Below, in pieces: positions 1 through 10,046 of a stretch of DNA of 64,000 nt. The notes beneath the pieces are model-generated. The model was not told the DNA's origin. It worked only from the letters and a program-made list of their open reading frames with translations, and made no database searches. Source of the stretch: Oenanthe sinensis (lineage: Eukaryota > Streptophyta > Magnoliopsida > Apiales > Apiaceae); contig CM053794.1 of NCBI GenBank assembly GCA_028671895.1, forward strand, positions 24,104,501-24,168,500, read 5' to 3'. Numbering within the stretch: position 1 is the stretch's first letter; each line of letters opens with the position of its first letter. Both the position numbers and the translations under genes were made by a program.

Positions 1-76
1 GGAATGGACATCCTCGGGCCCTTTCCAATAGCTAGCGGACAAAGAAAGTTCCTGATCGTTGCGATCGATTACTTCA
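1..76 (+). pseudogene. Ty3/gypsy integrase core, left fragment (interrupted)
   Basis: Frame 1 reads GMDILGPFPIASGQRKF then VAIDYF, the start of a retroviral-type integrase catalytic core with the first catalytic Asp in MDILGP. The frame stops at the copia insertion and continues without loss at 14325 (FTKWIEAKPLAK). If the 14.25-kb copia element plus one target copy were absent, the codons would join exactly. This half carries D1 of the D,D,E triad; the other two acids are in the right-hand fragment. Confidence 0.9.
72..76. repeat. Target-site duplication CTTCA, left copy
   Basis: The five bases CTTCA directly precede the copia LTR and recur directly after the other LTR at 14325-14329. A 5-bp duplication is the usual footprint of copia integrase. 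It proves that both LTR ends are intact and that the insertion was not followed by rearrangement. Confidence 0.95.
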
Positions 77-1327
77 TGTTAGGTCCAAAGTGTTGTAGAG
101 GGGGGGGGTGAATACAACTGTTTAAAAATAATGAGAGAATAAACAATATGCAGGTAATAAATGATGACACAGAATTTCAAGAATATATCATTATATTCAT
201 TGATGGATTTGCTACAACATTCATAAAAGCATCATGATCAGTTGAACAATAAATACAGCAATTAAAGCTAGATTCAACTGATCCTCTCTCTCACTTTTTG
301 TTTTACAGTAAATGCTCTCTCTTAAAAATTATCGTTGAAAATACAGAGATACAAGTTACTACTAAATAAAAACAAGGTGCTGCTTTTATAATGTCATGTA
401 GTCTTGATCTTGTCCTTTTTGTGTACGTGGCCCAATCAGGACTTCGACAACAAAAAGTACTTTCCCAACAACTTTGGATCAACCGTTCACAATAAGCCAC
501 TTGTCCCTTGAACATTAAATGTTACATTTCTACCCGCATCTCGATCTTCACCTGGACCCATCTCGATCTCGATCTGTGAAAATCTCGATCTCGATCTGGG
601 AGAATCTCGATCTCGATCTATGAAGATCTCGATCTCGATCTGGGAGAATCTCGATCTCGATCTATGAAGATCTCGATCTCGATCTGCTGTGGATCGAGAT
701 TTGCCTTTGCAATATTTTACTTCAATTGTAAATCTCGATCCGCATCTCGATCTGTTGTGGATCGACATTTGCCTTAGCAAATATGCACACATCCAATGTT
801 GACCTTCTTTAGTGACTAATTGAGGATTAACCTTTATGAGCAAGTTTCCCTAGCTTCTTCAATTTCTTTTCCTCACTCAATTCAAATGAGATCTTCTATT
901 ACTGACATGAACTTGCCTCCAATGTCCTGACACTTGATGCAATGGTCTGGTTCATAAGTGACTAGTCTTGTAGGGGTTCTTGCTTCTGAATGTCAGTTCT
1001 CATTTGTTGATAAACCTTTACATTATCCAGATGTTGATATACATTACATGAAATCACTTTGGTCTTCTTGATACTTCTTTGACATTAATTTGATTCTCCA
1101 TTAGATAAGTTAGGGCATGAGCAATACTGAGATTGAACTTCTTCTCACTTATGCATCCTTGATTAACCAAATTAGTTACTTGTAGTTACCAAGTATCATT
1201 ACCATTTCTTCAGTTGATTGATTCCATGTGCTTCTTCCGTTTCTCTTGTTTTGCTGTTGTTTTATCTTTTACTTAGTTGAGTTACATAATAATTAAGTGT
1301 TACAAGTTAGTACACCTATGCCTTTCA
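77..1327 (-). repeat. 3' LTR of the copia element (plus-strand left LTR)
   Basis: This 1251-bp terminal repeat is nearly identical to 13073-14324. By eye it differs by one base in a G run (nine here, ten in the partner) and four transitions: A/G at 550, G/A at 619, T/C near 688 and T/C near 755. All four lie in or beside the CTCGAT array. Three are at CpG positions in one copy or the other. Since the element reads on the minus strand, this is its downstream LTR. Confidence 0.95.
539..770. repeat. CTCGAT hexamer array in U3 of the left LTR
   Basis: Tandem CTCGAT units, often in pairs, alternate with short spacers reading TGTGAAAAT, TGGGAGAAT and TATGAAGAT. The array ends in GTGGATCGAGATTTGCC followed by a second, similar GTGGATCGACATTTGCC. 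It accounts for the RDRD and IEIE runs in translations of this region, so those frames are not genes. In element orientation it sits upstream of the presumed TATA box, which fits an enhancer-type U3 repeat. Confidence 0.85.
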
Positions 1328-1341
1328 ATCTCCCCCTATTT
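1328..1341 (-). other. Polypurine tract of the copia element
   Basis: Immediately inside the left LTR the minus strand reads AAATAGGGGGAGAT, then the LTR begins TGAAAGG. A purine run abutting the 3' LTR is the plus-strand DNA priming site of LTR elements. It confirms the minus-strand orientation. Confidence 0.85.
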
Positions 1342-1469
1342 GATTGTCTAACAATGACAACCAAATTTACAATGAGGATAACTCAACTAACCAGGGACTG
1401 AAAAAGATAAAATAACATTCATAAAATATCATGTTAACTTACATAATGCTTGGCTTGATTAATTAACTT

Positions 1470-4400
1470 TTATTTCTTGCGCTCCTCTTCCTCACGAGCT
1501 TTCTTCTTGGCTGCTTTTTCTTTCTTCATGAACTCAGGGTTGCAGACTTCATCCATTCTTTTCTTGAGAAGATTAAGTCCTTCTGCTTCCACATGATTTC
1601 TGATCTTGTAATTTCGAAACAACCTCAACCACCTTTCAACCATGCTGCGAGTGGTAAGCTTCGTGGGAATGTCTTCAAACCTCAGCTTCGTGACTTTGTC
1701 AGGGTACCCCTTTTCCCCTTTCTTCCTTATAACCAGCTGCTTAGGGTATCCAATGACAATAGCTGTGGTGCATTGCTGTAGCCTCTGAATATCAAGCTGT
1801 TGTCTTCTCTTACAGAAGTTATCAAACGTGACCCTCAGATAATCCTGATCAAACTCGTCAACATCATCCATCTCATCAATCAATTCCCTTATAATACACA
1901 GTGTTTCATGACTGTGTTCTGCAAAGATGTCGTACTTGATTTCAATGATGGTTTCCACCTGATGCTTGTCTGTATAGATCAGTAGATCATCTTCATTCTC
2001 AGCTTTGCTTTTGACAAACTTGACATTTGCACCAGCCACTGCACCAGCTTCCTCCCTTATTTCCCCTTCTTCTGGAATGTCTATCCTTGGATCTCCGTAT
2101 CTTTGCACATGCTCTCTTATTGCCTCATTTTGCGGCTCGAATGCATAGTCTTCAGGTTCCTTCTTAACCATTGGTAGTGTAGCTTCAGGCAACTTGTATC
2201 GAGCGTCTTGCCTTCTTATCAGCTTCTCCAAGTCCTTAGCCACCAGCTTCTTTTCCTTTGTTAGAAAACCCTTAGAGAGGACTAGCTTTGCAACTGCCTT
2301 CAACACATTTCCGCTCGGAGTTAGTTTCGAGTCATGCAGATTTACGATCCTCAAGACTTTGTCATGGACATATCTGATCTGGTAGGGATTTAGAATAATG
2401 TCAACCCCTCTGTCTTCAGCCATCTTCAACAACTTCTCCTTAAACAGCACTCCAGTCTTGACAGAGGTGTCTACCTTGTGAGCGAATTCTACCAGTTCAC
2501 TTGCACCCCTTTCATGGAAGAAAGCTTCATTGACCATACACGGCCCGATTTTTGTTATGGGTGTCCAAGTGATCATCAGATTCCATGCCTTCTCCTTGAA
2601 TATGACTTGTACGGAGGTGCATCCCTGTCTTATGCAATTTAGATAATTCAGCAGCCCAGGGTTTAGATTTTCTAGCTTATGAAGAAGAAAGCTCAATCTT
2701 CCTGAGTCATGAGCATAGGCTCTTGGTCCAGCTAAGGCTTCTCTAGCCTTGTCCCACTCGGGACCTTCCCTCCTTATGTCAGCCTGGACCTTAGGATCTT
2801 TGATCTTTTTCATTTCATACTCATGCTGAGTTTTCTGAGCCGCTCTCTTCTCCTTTGCCATTAGTTCTTTTTCAACTATCCCTTGTAGAACTTCTTCATT
2901 TACTCTTTCTCTGGCTTCCCTGAAAATATCTCCTTGCATCTCCGCTTCATCAACTTCTTCTTCTGGGACATGCTCGTCAGCAACCGAGTGGTCTCCTGCA
3001 TCACTTGCAACTCCTGCGCCAGATCCGCCAGGATTTAGACCTCTTTCTTGTTCCCATTCTCTTGCCCGTTGCTCGAGTCTCGACCTTCTTGCCACTAAGG
3101 CTTCTACATCCATCTCATCCTCATCAGAATCATCAATAAAGTCTCCCATAAATGCATCGACGAGAGGTGTTTCTTTCTCAGCTTCTTCTTCAACTACCAT
3201 CTTCTGCTTGCCTTTGTCCTTAAGAGCCGGTTGAGTCTCCTCCACCTTTTCACCAGATTTGTTTGAGGACTCGATCACCGGACCCTTACTAGTCAGCTTT
3301 TTCAGACCCTGATCCTCCTTCTCCCCCTTAGGTGTGTTATCCTCATCAGGAGCATCATCATCATTATTATCGTCACCACCACCACCAGTTGAAGGACCAG
3401 GTCCATCCTTGTTACGTCCAAAGACAGCATCAAGTAGTTCATTCAGTTTCGTCCAAACCTGAGACATGCCATAAGTGACATCATCTACTGACCTCCCAAC
3501 CTCCACCTGTTCCAATCCAAGATTATTTATCTTGTCAATCATTTGATTTTGGACGGCAATCAGGTTCTCCATGAACTGAGCTCCAACCTCCAACCTTCCA
3601 GAGTGAGAAGAGACAGCAGCAGTAACACCAGCAACTCCAGCCTCCAAAGCCTCCACTTTCTTCACTAAATCCTGCAATTTGGGGGACGGTGTTTGGCTTG
3701 GGTTAGACTGTTTACTCTCGCCGGGTTCTGTTTCACTCAAGATCCCTAAAAAGAAGGGATCTACTCTCCCTGTCTCTCCCTCGTGTTTAGAGCCTAACAG
3801 TACTAGAGCCTCATCCACTAATCGCTGGGGACTAGCGGTGAGTTGGTCGGCGATATCGGTCAGTGAGACTGAGCCTTTAAGCGCTGTGTCTACGATAGGA
3901 GATGGCGTTATGACCATGTCATCCCCTTTTTCACTTAGAACCTTTTCTGGTTCGCTGGGCTGTTCTGGAGGCGTAGACCCACCAGTCACCAGATGTCGTT
4001 GCTCTGCGAGCAACTTGTTTTCTGATTTAGATGAGGAAGCGTCATCCGTACTGGATTCGACAGACTCTTCCTCATTAAAACTTCCTGAGATACTAGTATC
4101 AGAAGTGCTAGTCTCAGTTTGCCATTCCCCTTCCGAGAAATTGCTCAAAGAGCCCTGAGCGGACAACTCAGGAGAGGTAGGGCCAGCTCCTATTGGCTGT
4201 TGAGCTGGACCCCCTCCTTGACTCTCACCAACATGCCTAGGCGAGTGCGAATGTGTTGAAATGTTTTGGAGAGGAGAGCCACCAGCGTGAGGTGTGGTGG
4301 CTGTGAGAGGTGAACTAGCCTTAACAGGTTGTGCAGTTGCCACTGGGTTTGAATCCACCTTTTGCTTCTTTGGAGGTGGCAGAGCTGCTGAAGTGACTAC

Positions 4401-5600
4401 TCTCTCAACTCCTACACTCCCTCCATTCGAATCACTCGACTCAGATAAGCTTGCCTTCCTTTTATCACCAGTTTTAGGGCTGGCTGAACGTTTATGAACA
4501 GAAGGGCTTGCAGCCTGGGATAGAGCCTGGGGGTTTTCAGGCCCACGGCTGTAGAAAACAGGTTGAATTGATGATTGATCAAGATCAGCAAGAATAGGTA
4601 CCTGACTAAGAAGATCGTCATCCTTGTCAGCTTCAGCTTCTGCAACATTTGCCTCGGCCATGTCAACATCCATTCCTGCTTGTTCCAAATTTCTAGGCAC
4701 TTGATCTCCACCTTCAGCTTCGTTACCGCTACTCTCAGCTTCTACTGCAGTAAACTGAGAAGCATGCCTCCTAGCATACTCATCTTGCAGATCCTGGAAG
4801 TACGGAGTCAGGCGCAACTCAAAAAGTCTTGACTTTTGCTGGGTTTCCATGGTGGAGATACTCTTTAGAGTCATATCAAAACATGCCATCCTTTCAGAGC
4901 CTTGAAATACTCTTCTGTGTTCCTCTGAAAGGACGTCATCCAGAACCATCTGAAGAAATCTTGGCATCCAGCATTTGACTGGACCATCTTCCGGATTCCT
5001 TGATGCATTTTTCTCCAATGCCCACCTCTCATGCAACTGAATCAACAGATGTTTGCCCACATTCACTCTCCTGTTGTTTGCCACTCCATATAGTATTACC
5101 CGGCAGCTGTTGTTCATTGGCCTGTAGTCTTTGTCCTTTGGGAACATGCAGCGCTGAATGGCCTGAACTACATAATCCCACTCAGCTGATAGCATACCGG
5201 TGTTAACCTTTGTCACCTTGATAGGACCCGTGGGAGGGCGACAACCTATCTCCGTGAATAATTGCAACATATCCTCCATAGTGGGTTCCGGAGCATAATC
5301 TTCTGTAGGAAGCCCAAGAATCTCATTGAACTTCTGCAGACTGACTTCATATTTGGCACCACCAATAGTAAAGGATAGGCCTGTTGGATTGGCTTTTCCA
5401 CCCTGAATCTCTAGTGTAGAGTAAGCAGCTTGAAGGGCTTCGACATTCAGGATGGGAGAGGCAGTTAAAGCATGACTTATGATTGATGTGTTATTGAGGG
5501 ATTCAATCCAGAACTGATAGTGAATAAATCTACCAGTTGCTCGATCAGCAGAGAGATTAACAAAGTTGGTCTTGGGAATTGTGAAATTTGGGTTTGCCAT
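1470..5600 (-). CDS. Third gene (extra ORF) of the copia element, 1376 codons, intact
   Basis: An uninterrupted frame runs from an ATG at 5600 to a stop at 1470, between pol and the 3' LTR, where Sireviruses carry their envelope-like gene. Residues 1 to about 275 look globular; part of this (FNEILGLP, then about 135-195 with VNVGKHLL) recalls the putative plant transposon protein domain. About 290-630 is acidic, Ser/Pro-rich and disordered, with a basic PPPKKQKV motif at 408-415 like a nuclear localisation signal. About 641-727 is a probable coiled coil. The last 450 residues are charged and helical and end in a Lys/Glu-rich tail. I see no signal peptide or membrane segment, so envelope is a poor label. 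The function is unknown. Its integrity contrasts with the broken gag-pol. Confidence 0.85.
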   Translation of the reverse strand: MANPNFTIPKTNFVNLSADRATGRFIHYQFWIESLNNTSIISHALTASPILNVEALQAAYSTLEIQGGKANPTGLSFTIGGAKYEVSLQKFNEILGLPTEDYAPEPTMEDMLQLFTEIGCRPPTGPIKVTKVNTGMLSAEWDYVVQAIQRCMFPKDKDYRPMNNSCRVILYGVANNRRVNVGKHLLIQLHERWALEKNASRNPEDGPVKCWMPRFLQMVLDDVLSEEHRRVFQGSERMACFDMTLKSISTMETQQKSRLFELRLTPYFQDLQDEYARRHASQFTAVEAESSGNEAEGGDQVPRNLEQAGMDVDMAEANVAEAEADKDDDLLSQVPILADLDQSSIQPVFYSRGPENPQALSQAASPSVHKRSASPKTGDKRKASLSESSDSNGGSVGVERVVTSAALPPPKKQKVDSNPVATAQPVKASSPLTATTPHAGGSPLQNISTHSHSPRHVGESQGGGPAQQPIGAGPTSPELSAQGSLSNFSEGEWQTETSTSDTSISGSFNEEESVESSTDDASSSKSENKLLAEQRHLVTGGSTPPEQPSEPEKVLSEKGDDMVITPSPIVDTALKGSVSLTDIADQLTASPQRLVDEALVLLGSKHEGETGRVDPFFLGILSETEPGESKQSNPSQTPSPKLQDLVKKVEALEAGVAGVTAAVSSHSGRLEVGAQFMENLIAVQNQMIDKINNLGLEQVEVGRSVDDVTYGMSQVWTKLNELLDAVFGRNKDGPGPSTGGGGDDNNDDDAPDEDNTPKGEKEDQGLKKLTSKGPVIESSNKSGEKVEETQPALKDKGKQKMVVEEEAEKETPLVDAFMGDFIDDSDEDEMDVEALVARRSRLEQRAREWEQERGLNPGGSGAGVASDAGDHSVADEHVPEEEVDEAEMQGDIFREARERVNEEVLQGIVEKELMAKEKRAAQKTQHEYEMKKIKDPKVQADIRREGPEWDKAREALAGPRAYAHDSGRLSFLLHKLENLNPGLLNYLNCIRQGCTSVQVIFKEKAWNLMITWTPITKIGPCMVNEAFFHERGASELVEFAHKVDTSVKTGVLFKEKLLKMAEDRGVDIILNPYQIRYVHDKVLRIVNLHDSKLTPSGNVLKAVAKLVLSKGFLTKEKKLVAKDLEKLIRRQDARYKLPEATLPMVKKEPEDYAFEPQNEAIREHVQRYGDPRIDIPEEGEIREEAGAVAGANVKFVKSKAENEDDLLIYTDKHQVETIIEIKYDIFAEHSHETLCIIRELIDEMDDVDEFDQDYLRVTFDNFCKRRQQLDIQRLQQCTTAIVIGYPKQLVIRKKGEKGYPDKVTKLRFEDIPTKLTTRSMVERWLRLFRNYKIRNHVEAEGLNLLKKRMDEVCNPEFMKKEKAAKKKAREEEERKK

Positions 5601-6701
5601 TTTAAATTAGTGTTTGAGAAAAGAAATGTTCTAAAATGGTTTTGCAATGGAATTTTTAGAGAACAAGTTCTAAATTTAAACAAAATAAAACGTACACGAA
5701 CCCCACTAATTATCCCACGTAATTAGTGACACAAATTAAAACAAATTAACTTCCCCACTAATGACCACTTAACTCCCCACTAATGATTGACAGTTGAGTT
5801 TTCGAAAATTAAAGTGAACAGCCGTTACAAAATAAATTATTTTTCCAGAAAACCACAAACACGGCGGTAAAGTTGCACTTTAAGGATTAACTAGTAGTAC
5901 TCACAACTATTTTGCTCAAGAACACAAAGAACTTAAGAATAAGAAAGCACGAAACAAAAACAAACTCACTCGAATGAAAAAGAAAACTAAAGAACTAATT
6001 GCAAGAACAGTAATGACGTTAAAACAACACAAGAAGTTCAACAGTTTTAAATAAAATTTTGGCAGAGTTTCGTTTTAGTTATTGATGCTTTTAAGTAACA
6101 GTTAGTGATTTTTGTTTAAGAAAATCACAAGAAAACTTGATGTAATGTATGTATACGCGTGTGTATATGAAGAGCTTAAGCTTTTGGAGAGAAAGAAAGT
6201 TAATGTAAATAATGAACAGCCTTTTTAATGCTATAATATATACTTGCACGCCTAAAAAGAAGTGACTGAAAAGACAAGTCACATCTCGATTTCGAGATCC
6301 GCATCTCGATCCTCATCTAGATGTCGATCTGGATGTCGATCTCGATCCGCATCTCGATCTACATCTCGATGTCGATCTTGATGTCGATCTCGATCCGCAT
6401 CTCGATCTACATCTCGATGTCGATCTTGATGTCGATCTCGATCCGCATCTCGATCTACATCTCGATGTCGATCTCGATGTGGATAGATCGAGATTTGCCT
6501 TAGAAACTTTCTCATTACTTCATTTAGACACTAACCATAAAGATATACAGATCAGCACAAGATTAATATCATGAAACTTTCTAACCCCTTATGATATGCA
6601 ACACATACATTTTTGAAATTAAGGACACATTATTAATTAAGAATATTCATGAACAACAATAATATGTACACAAACTGAATTCTAACAGATAGGTAGCAAA
6701 A
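5601..6701 (-). promoter_or_regulatory. Spacer between pol and third gene: U3-derived array and TATA-like site
   Basis: This 1.1-kb stretch has no credible protein gene. It holds a CTCGAT-type array (6284-6490). On the upstream side, in element orientation, the array is flanked by GTGGATAGATCGAGATTTGCC (6479-6499), clearly the same motif that flanks the array in each LTR. About 40 bases further on in element orientation is TATATATTATAG (about 6244-6233). Together these look like a copy of the LTR promoter region placed about 640 bases before the third gene's ATG. Promoter activity is inference. Confidence 0.5.
6284..6490. repeat. Internal CTCGAT/GTCGAT array of the copia element
   Basis: Three near-perfect copies of a roughly 54-bp higher-order unit are built from CTCGAT, GTCGAT and CGCATCTCGATC pieces, such as ATCTCGATGTCGATCTTGAT. 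The hexamer is the one found in the LTR arrays, but the higher-order unit here is different and more regular, so the array expanded independently after duplication. Confidence 0.85.
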
Positions 6702-9665
6702 CTAATTGGTATTAAGCATCCCTAATTCACCAACCAATCTAGAAAATGTTGATTTGTCTAGAGGTTTAGTGAATATATCTGCTATTTGACGTTCAGTAGA
6801 CACAAAATGCAATTCTACAGTTCCATTTTCTACATGCTCTCTAATAAAGTGATACCTGATGTCAATGTGCTTGGTTCTGGAGTGATCCACAGGGTTGTTG
6901 GTCATTGCAATAGCACTTGTGTTGTCACACATGATAGGAATCTTAGATACTTCCACACCGTAGTCCTTGAGTTGGTTCTTCATCCACAGTATCTGGGCCA
7001 CACAGCTTCCAGCAGCAATATATTCTGCTTCAGCTGTCGAGGTAGATACTGTGTGTTGTTTCTTGCTTTGCCAAGACACCAACCTTCTTCCAAGGAATTG
7101 ACAGCTTCCTGAAGTGCTCTTCCTATCTATTCTACAACCTGCGTAATCTGAATCCGAATAGCCAACAAGATTAAACCCTGTATCTCTTGGGTACCAAATC
7201 CCGAGATTTGATGTTCCCTTGAGATACCTAAAAATACGCTTTACGGCTATGAGATGTGACTCTCTAGGATCCGCTTGGAACCTTGCACATAAGCATGTAG
7301 AGAACATAATATCAGGTCTGCTAGCAGTTAAATACAAAAGTGAGCCGATCATACCTCGATAGCTTGAGATGTCTACAGGTTTACCCGATTTGTCATCGTC
7401 AAGTTTCGTGGCTGTTGCCATAGGAGTCTTAGCTTGTGATACATCTTGAAGACCATACTTTTTCAATAGATCATGAATGTACTTGGTCTGGCAGATAAAT
7501 ATCCCGTCCTTCTTCTGACTAACTTGAATGCCCAGAAAGAACGTCAGCTCTCCCATCATGCTCATCTCATACCTTGATTGCATTAACTTAGCGAATTTAG
7601 CACACAGCTTCTCATTTGCAGACCCAAAGATAATGTCATCCACATATACTTGCACCATTATTAGATCATCTTTGCATTTCTTGTAGAAAAGCGTCTTGTC
7701 GATTACTCCTCTTGTAAAACCACTTTCTAGTAAGAAGTCTGACAGAGTTTCATACCACTTCCGCGGAGACTGCTTAAGGCCATATACTGATTTGAAGAGT
7801 CGATAAACATAATCACAATATTTGATATCGATAAACCCGGGAGGTTGCTCGACATACACCTCTTCATCCAGTTCACCGTTTAAGAATGCACTCTTGACAT
7901 CCATTTGATAGACTTTAAAACCATGATGTGCTGCGAATGCCAAGAACATCCTCACTGCCTCTAGCCTTGCTACTGGTGCATAGGTTTCATCATAATCAAT
8001 TCCTTCTCTTTGAGTATAACCCTTAGCAACCAGGCGAGCTTTATTTCGTGTTACACGTCCGTCTTCATCCAGCTTGTTTCTGAATACCCATTTTGTCCCA
8101 ACAACAGATTTATTCTTTGGTCTGGGTACCAGCTTCCACACCTTCTGCCTTTCAAACTGATTGAGTTCCTCTTGCATAGCAATCACCCAATCAGCGTCAT
8201 CTAGAGCTTCTTCCACCACTTTAGGTTCCATCTGGGAAAGGAACACTGAGTGTAGACATTCATTCTCAGTGGCAATTTCAGCTCTAGCTTTTCCTCTAGT
8301 AGTCACTCCGGCTTCTGGATCACCAATAATTAGCTCGAACGGATGGTCCTTGTTCCACGTGCGATCCCTAGCAAATGTTCTTGATGATTCAGCTTGATCT
8401 TGTAAGTGAAGGTGACTTAGTCTAGAAGCATTTTCACTAGCTTCCCTTGAGCTAGTACTGGCTCCCCCTGAGTGAGCTGCTCCCCCTGAGTGCATACTGA
8501 CTCCCCCTGAGTTAGTATCAGGTCTGACGGAAGGTGATCCCTCAGCCCTAGTGTTTTGAATTTGCGAAACACTAGACTCTTGATTAATTTCATTATTTAT
8601 AGTTGGATCACTACCCTGCACTACAGACTCAGGAACTGTATCCACTTCATCAATATCCATATTCTCAAATCTTAGGGAAGTGGGCTCACTATCTTCTTTT
8701 TGTATAGAAGGGAGCTTTGAGTCGTCGAATGTGACATTAAGGCTTTCAACCACCTTGCGATCATTAAGCACAAACACCCTGTACGCTGCTACTACTTCAA
8801 GAGAATATCCAATGAAAACCCCTTCATCTGCTTTGGCATCAAACTTTCCAAGTTGTGCATTGTCTCTTAACACAAAGCATTTGGCACCAAATACGTGAAA
8901 GTACTTGATAGATGGTTTTCGTTTATTCATCATGTAATACGGCGTCTCATTATGGTCCTTTATAATCAGGGTTCTGTTCTGTGTATAACAAGTCGTGCTA
9001 ACTGCTTCAGCCCAAAAATATAAAGGAAGTTTTGACTCATACAGCATTGTCCTTGCTGCTTCAACCAGTGTCCTGTTCTTCCTTTCTACCACCCCATTCT
9101 GCTGTGGTGTTCTCGGTGCTGAATACTGTCGTCTGATCCCTTTAGATATGCAGAAATCCATTAACACTGAGTTCTTGAATTCTGTCCCATTGTCGGATCG
9201 GATAGTCTTCACAGTCAGACTTGCTACGTTTTCAATTACCAGTACATGTCTAATGATCTCATGTGGCACTTCATCTTTCGATGTCACAAACTTCACCCAT
9301 GTGTATTTGGAAAAGTCATCGACAATTACCAGCGCATATCTTTTCCTTGACATTGACATAACATTAACAGGTCCAAACAAATCCATGTGAAGAAGTTGTA
9401 GGGGCTCGGTAATGCTATTCACTTGTTTATCCTTATGCGAGGCTCTTTTTGATTTTCCCATCTCACATGCTTCACAGAGTCCATCTGGGGTGAACTCCAT
9501 CTGCGGCAGCCCTCTCACCAATTCTCTCCTTACGAGATTATTCATTGCTTTAAAGTTCAGGTGAGATAATCTTTTATGCCATAGCCAACTTTCATCAGCA
9601 GAAGCCTTGCTGTAGAAACACGTGACTTCAAACTGATCAGCAGAATTCATGTCAGCTATGAACAA
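6702..9665 (-). pseudogene. Copia pol: integrase, reverse transcriptase and RNase H
   Basis: One long open frame runs on from the protease across a TGA at 9683-9681. It begins with the GAG-pre-integrase zinc region (WLWHKRLSHLN, then CEACEMGK), followed by the integrase core with MDLFGP, RSDNGTEF and PQQNGVVERKN carrying the D,D,E acids. The reverse transcriptase has WVFRNKLDEDG, QMDVKSAFLNGEL and the catalytic YVDDIIFGS. RNase H has GYSDSDYAGCRIDRKSTSG, STAEAEYIA and the C-terminal ADIFTKPL. Integrase before reverse transcriptase is the copia order. Catalytic residues look intact. The block is called a pseudogene only because of upstream lesions that would keep it from being made as part of Gag-Pol. 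Confidence 0.9.
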
Positions 9666-9680
9666 ATTTGACTTCCTTAC

Positions 9681-10046
9681 TCATTTGAGAGCAAGGCTTC
9701 CATCCTTTTTGCTTCGAATCGAACAATCATGCTTCCCAAAGTTGACGTCAAAACCCCTGTCGGTGAACTGACTAACGCTGAGAAGATTATGTCGCAATCC
9801 TTCCACAAAAGATACATCCTCAATGATAACATTTCCACAAACAATCTTGCCATATCCCCTGGTGTAACCTTTGCTGTTATCTCCAAAAGTAACCACGGAG
9901 CCGGCTCTCAACACCAAATCTGTTAGCAGGGACTTATTGCCGGTCATATGCCTCGATGCTCCACTGTCTAGCACCCATATGACTTTACTCTTTTCCTGTT
10001 CACTGCCCTGCAAATCCAGAAAGATTAGGTATTCTTCGGAACCCAA
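9681..10046 (-). pseudogene. Copia protease segment, out of frame with gag and ended by a TGA
   Basis: The aspartic protease site WVLDSGASRHMTG is present, followed by the usual LLSVSQFTDRGFDVNF region. This frame is -1 relative to gag. It has no ATG, and the two frames overlap by only about 35 bases (about 10060-10025). No canonical slippery heptamer is visible in the overlap, so a single-base indel is the simplest explanation. The frame is closed by TGA at 9683-9681, in frame with the integrase that follows, so this is a point nonsense change. Confidence 0.85.

Noticed and set aside
487..843. Open frame on the minus strand rich in RDRD/IEIE, and its twin at 13604-13840
   Set aside because: The frame is produced by CTCGAT hexamers in the LTR. 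All frames of such an array are open, so this is not evidence of a protein.
1470..5600. Host gene caught inside the retrotransposon
   Set aside because: The gene lies between pol and the polypurine tract, on the element's strand, in the known position of Sirevirus extra genes, and has no introns. It is better seen as part of the element.
6279..6515. Open frames on both strands with DRDADRDRH or SMSISI repeats
   Set aside because: Also a by-product of the internal hexamer array, open on both strands.
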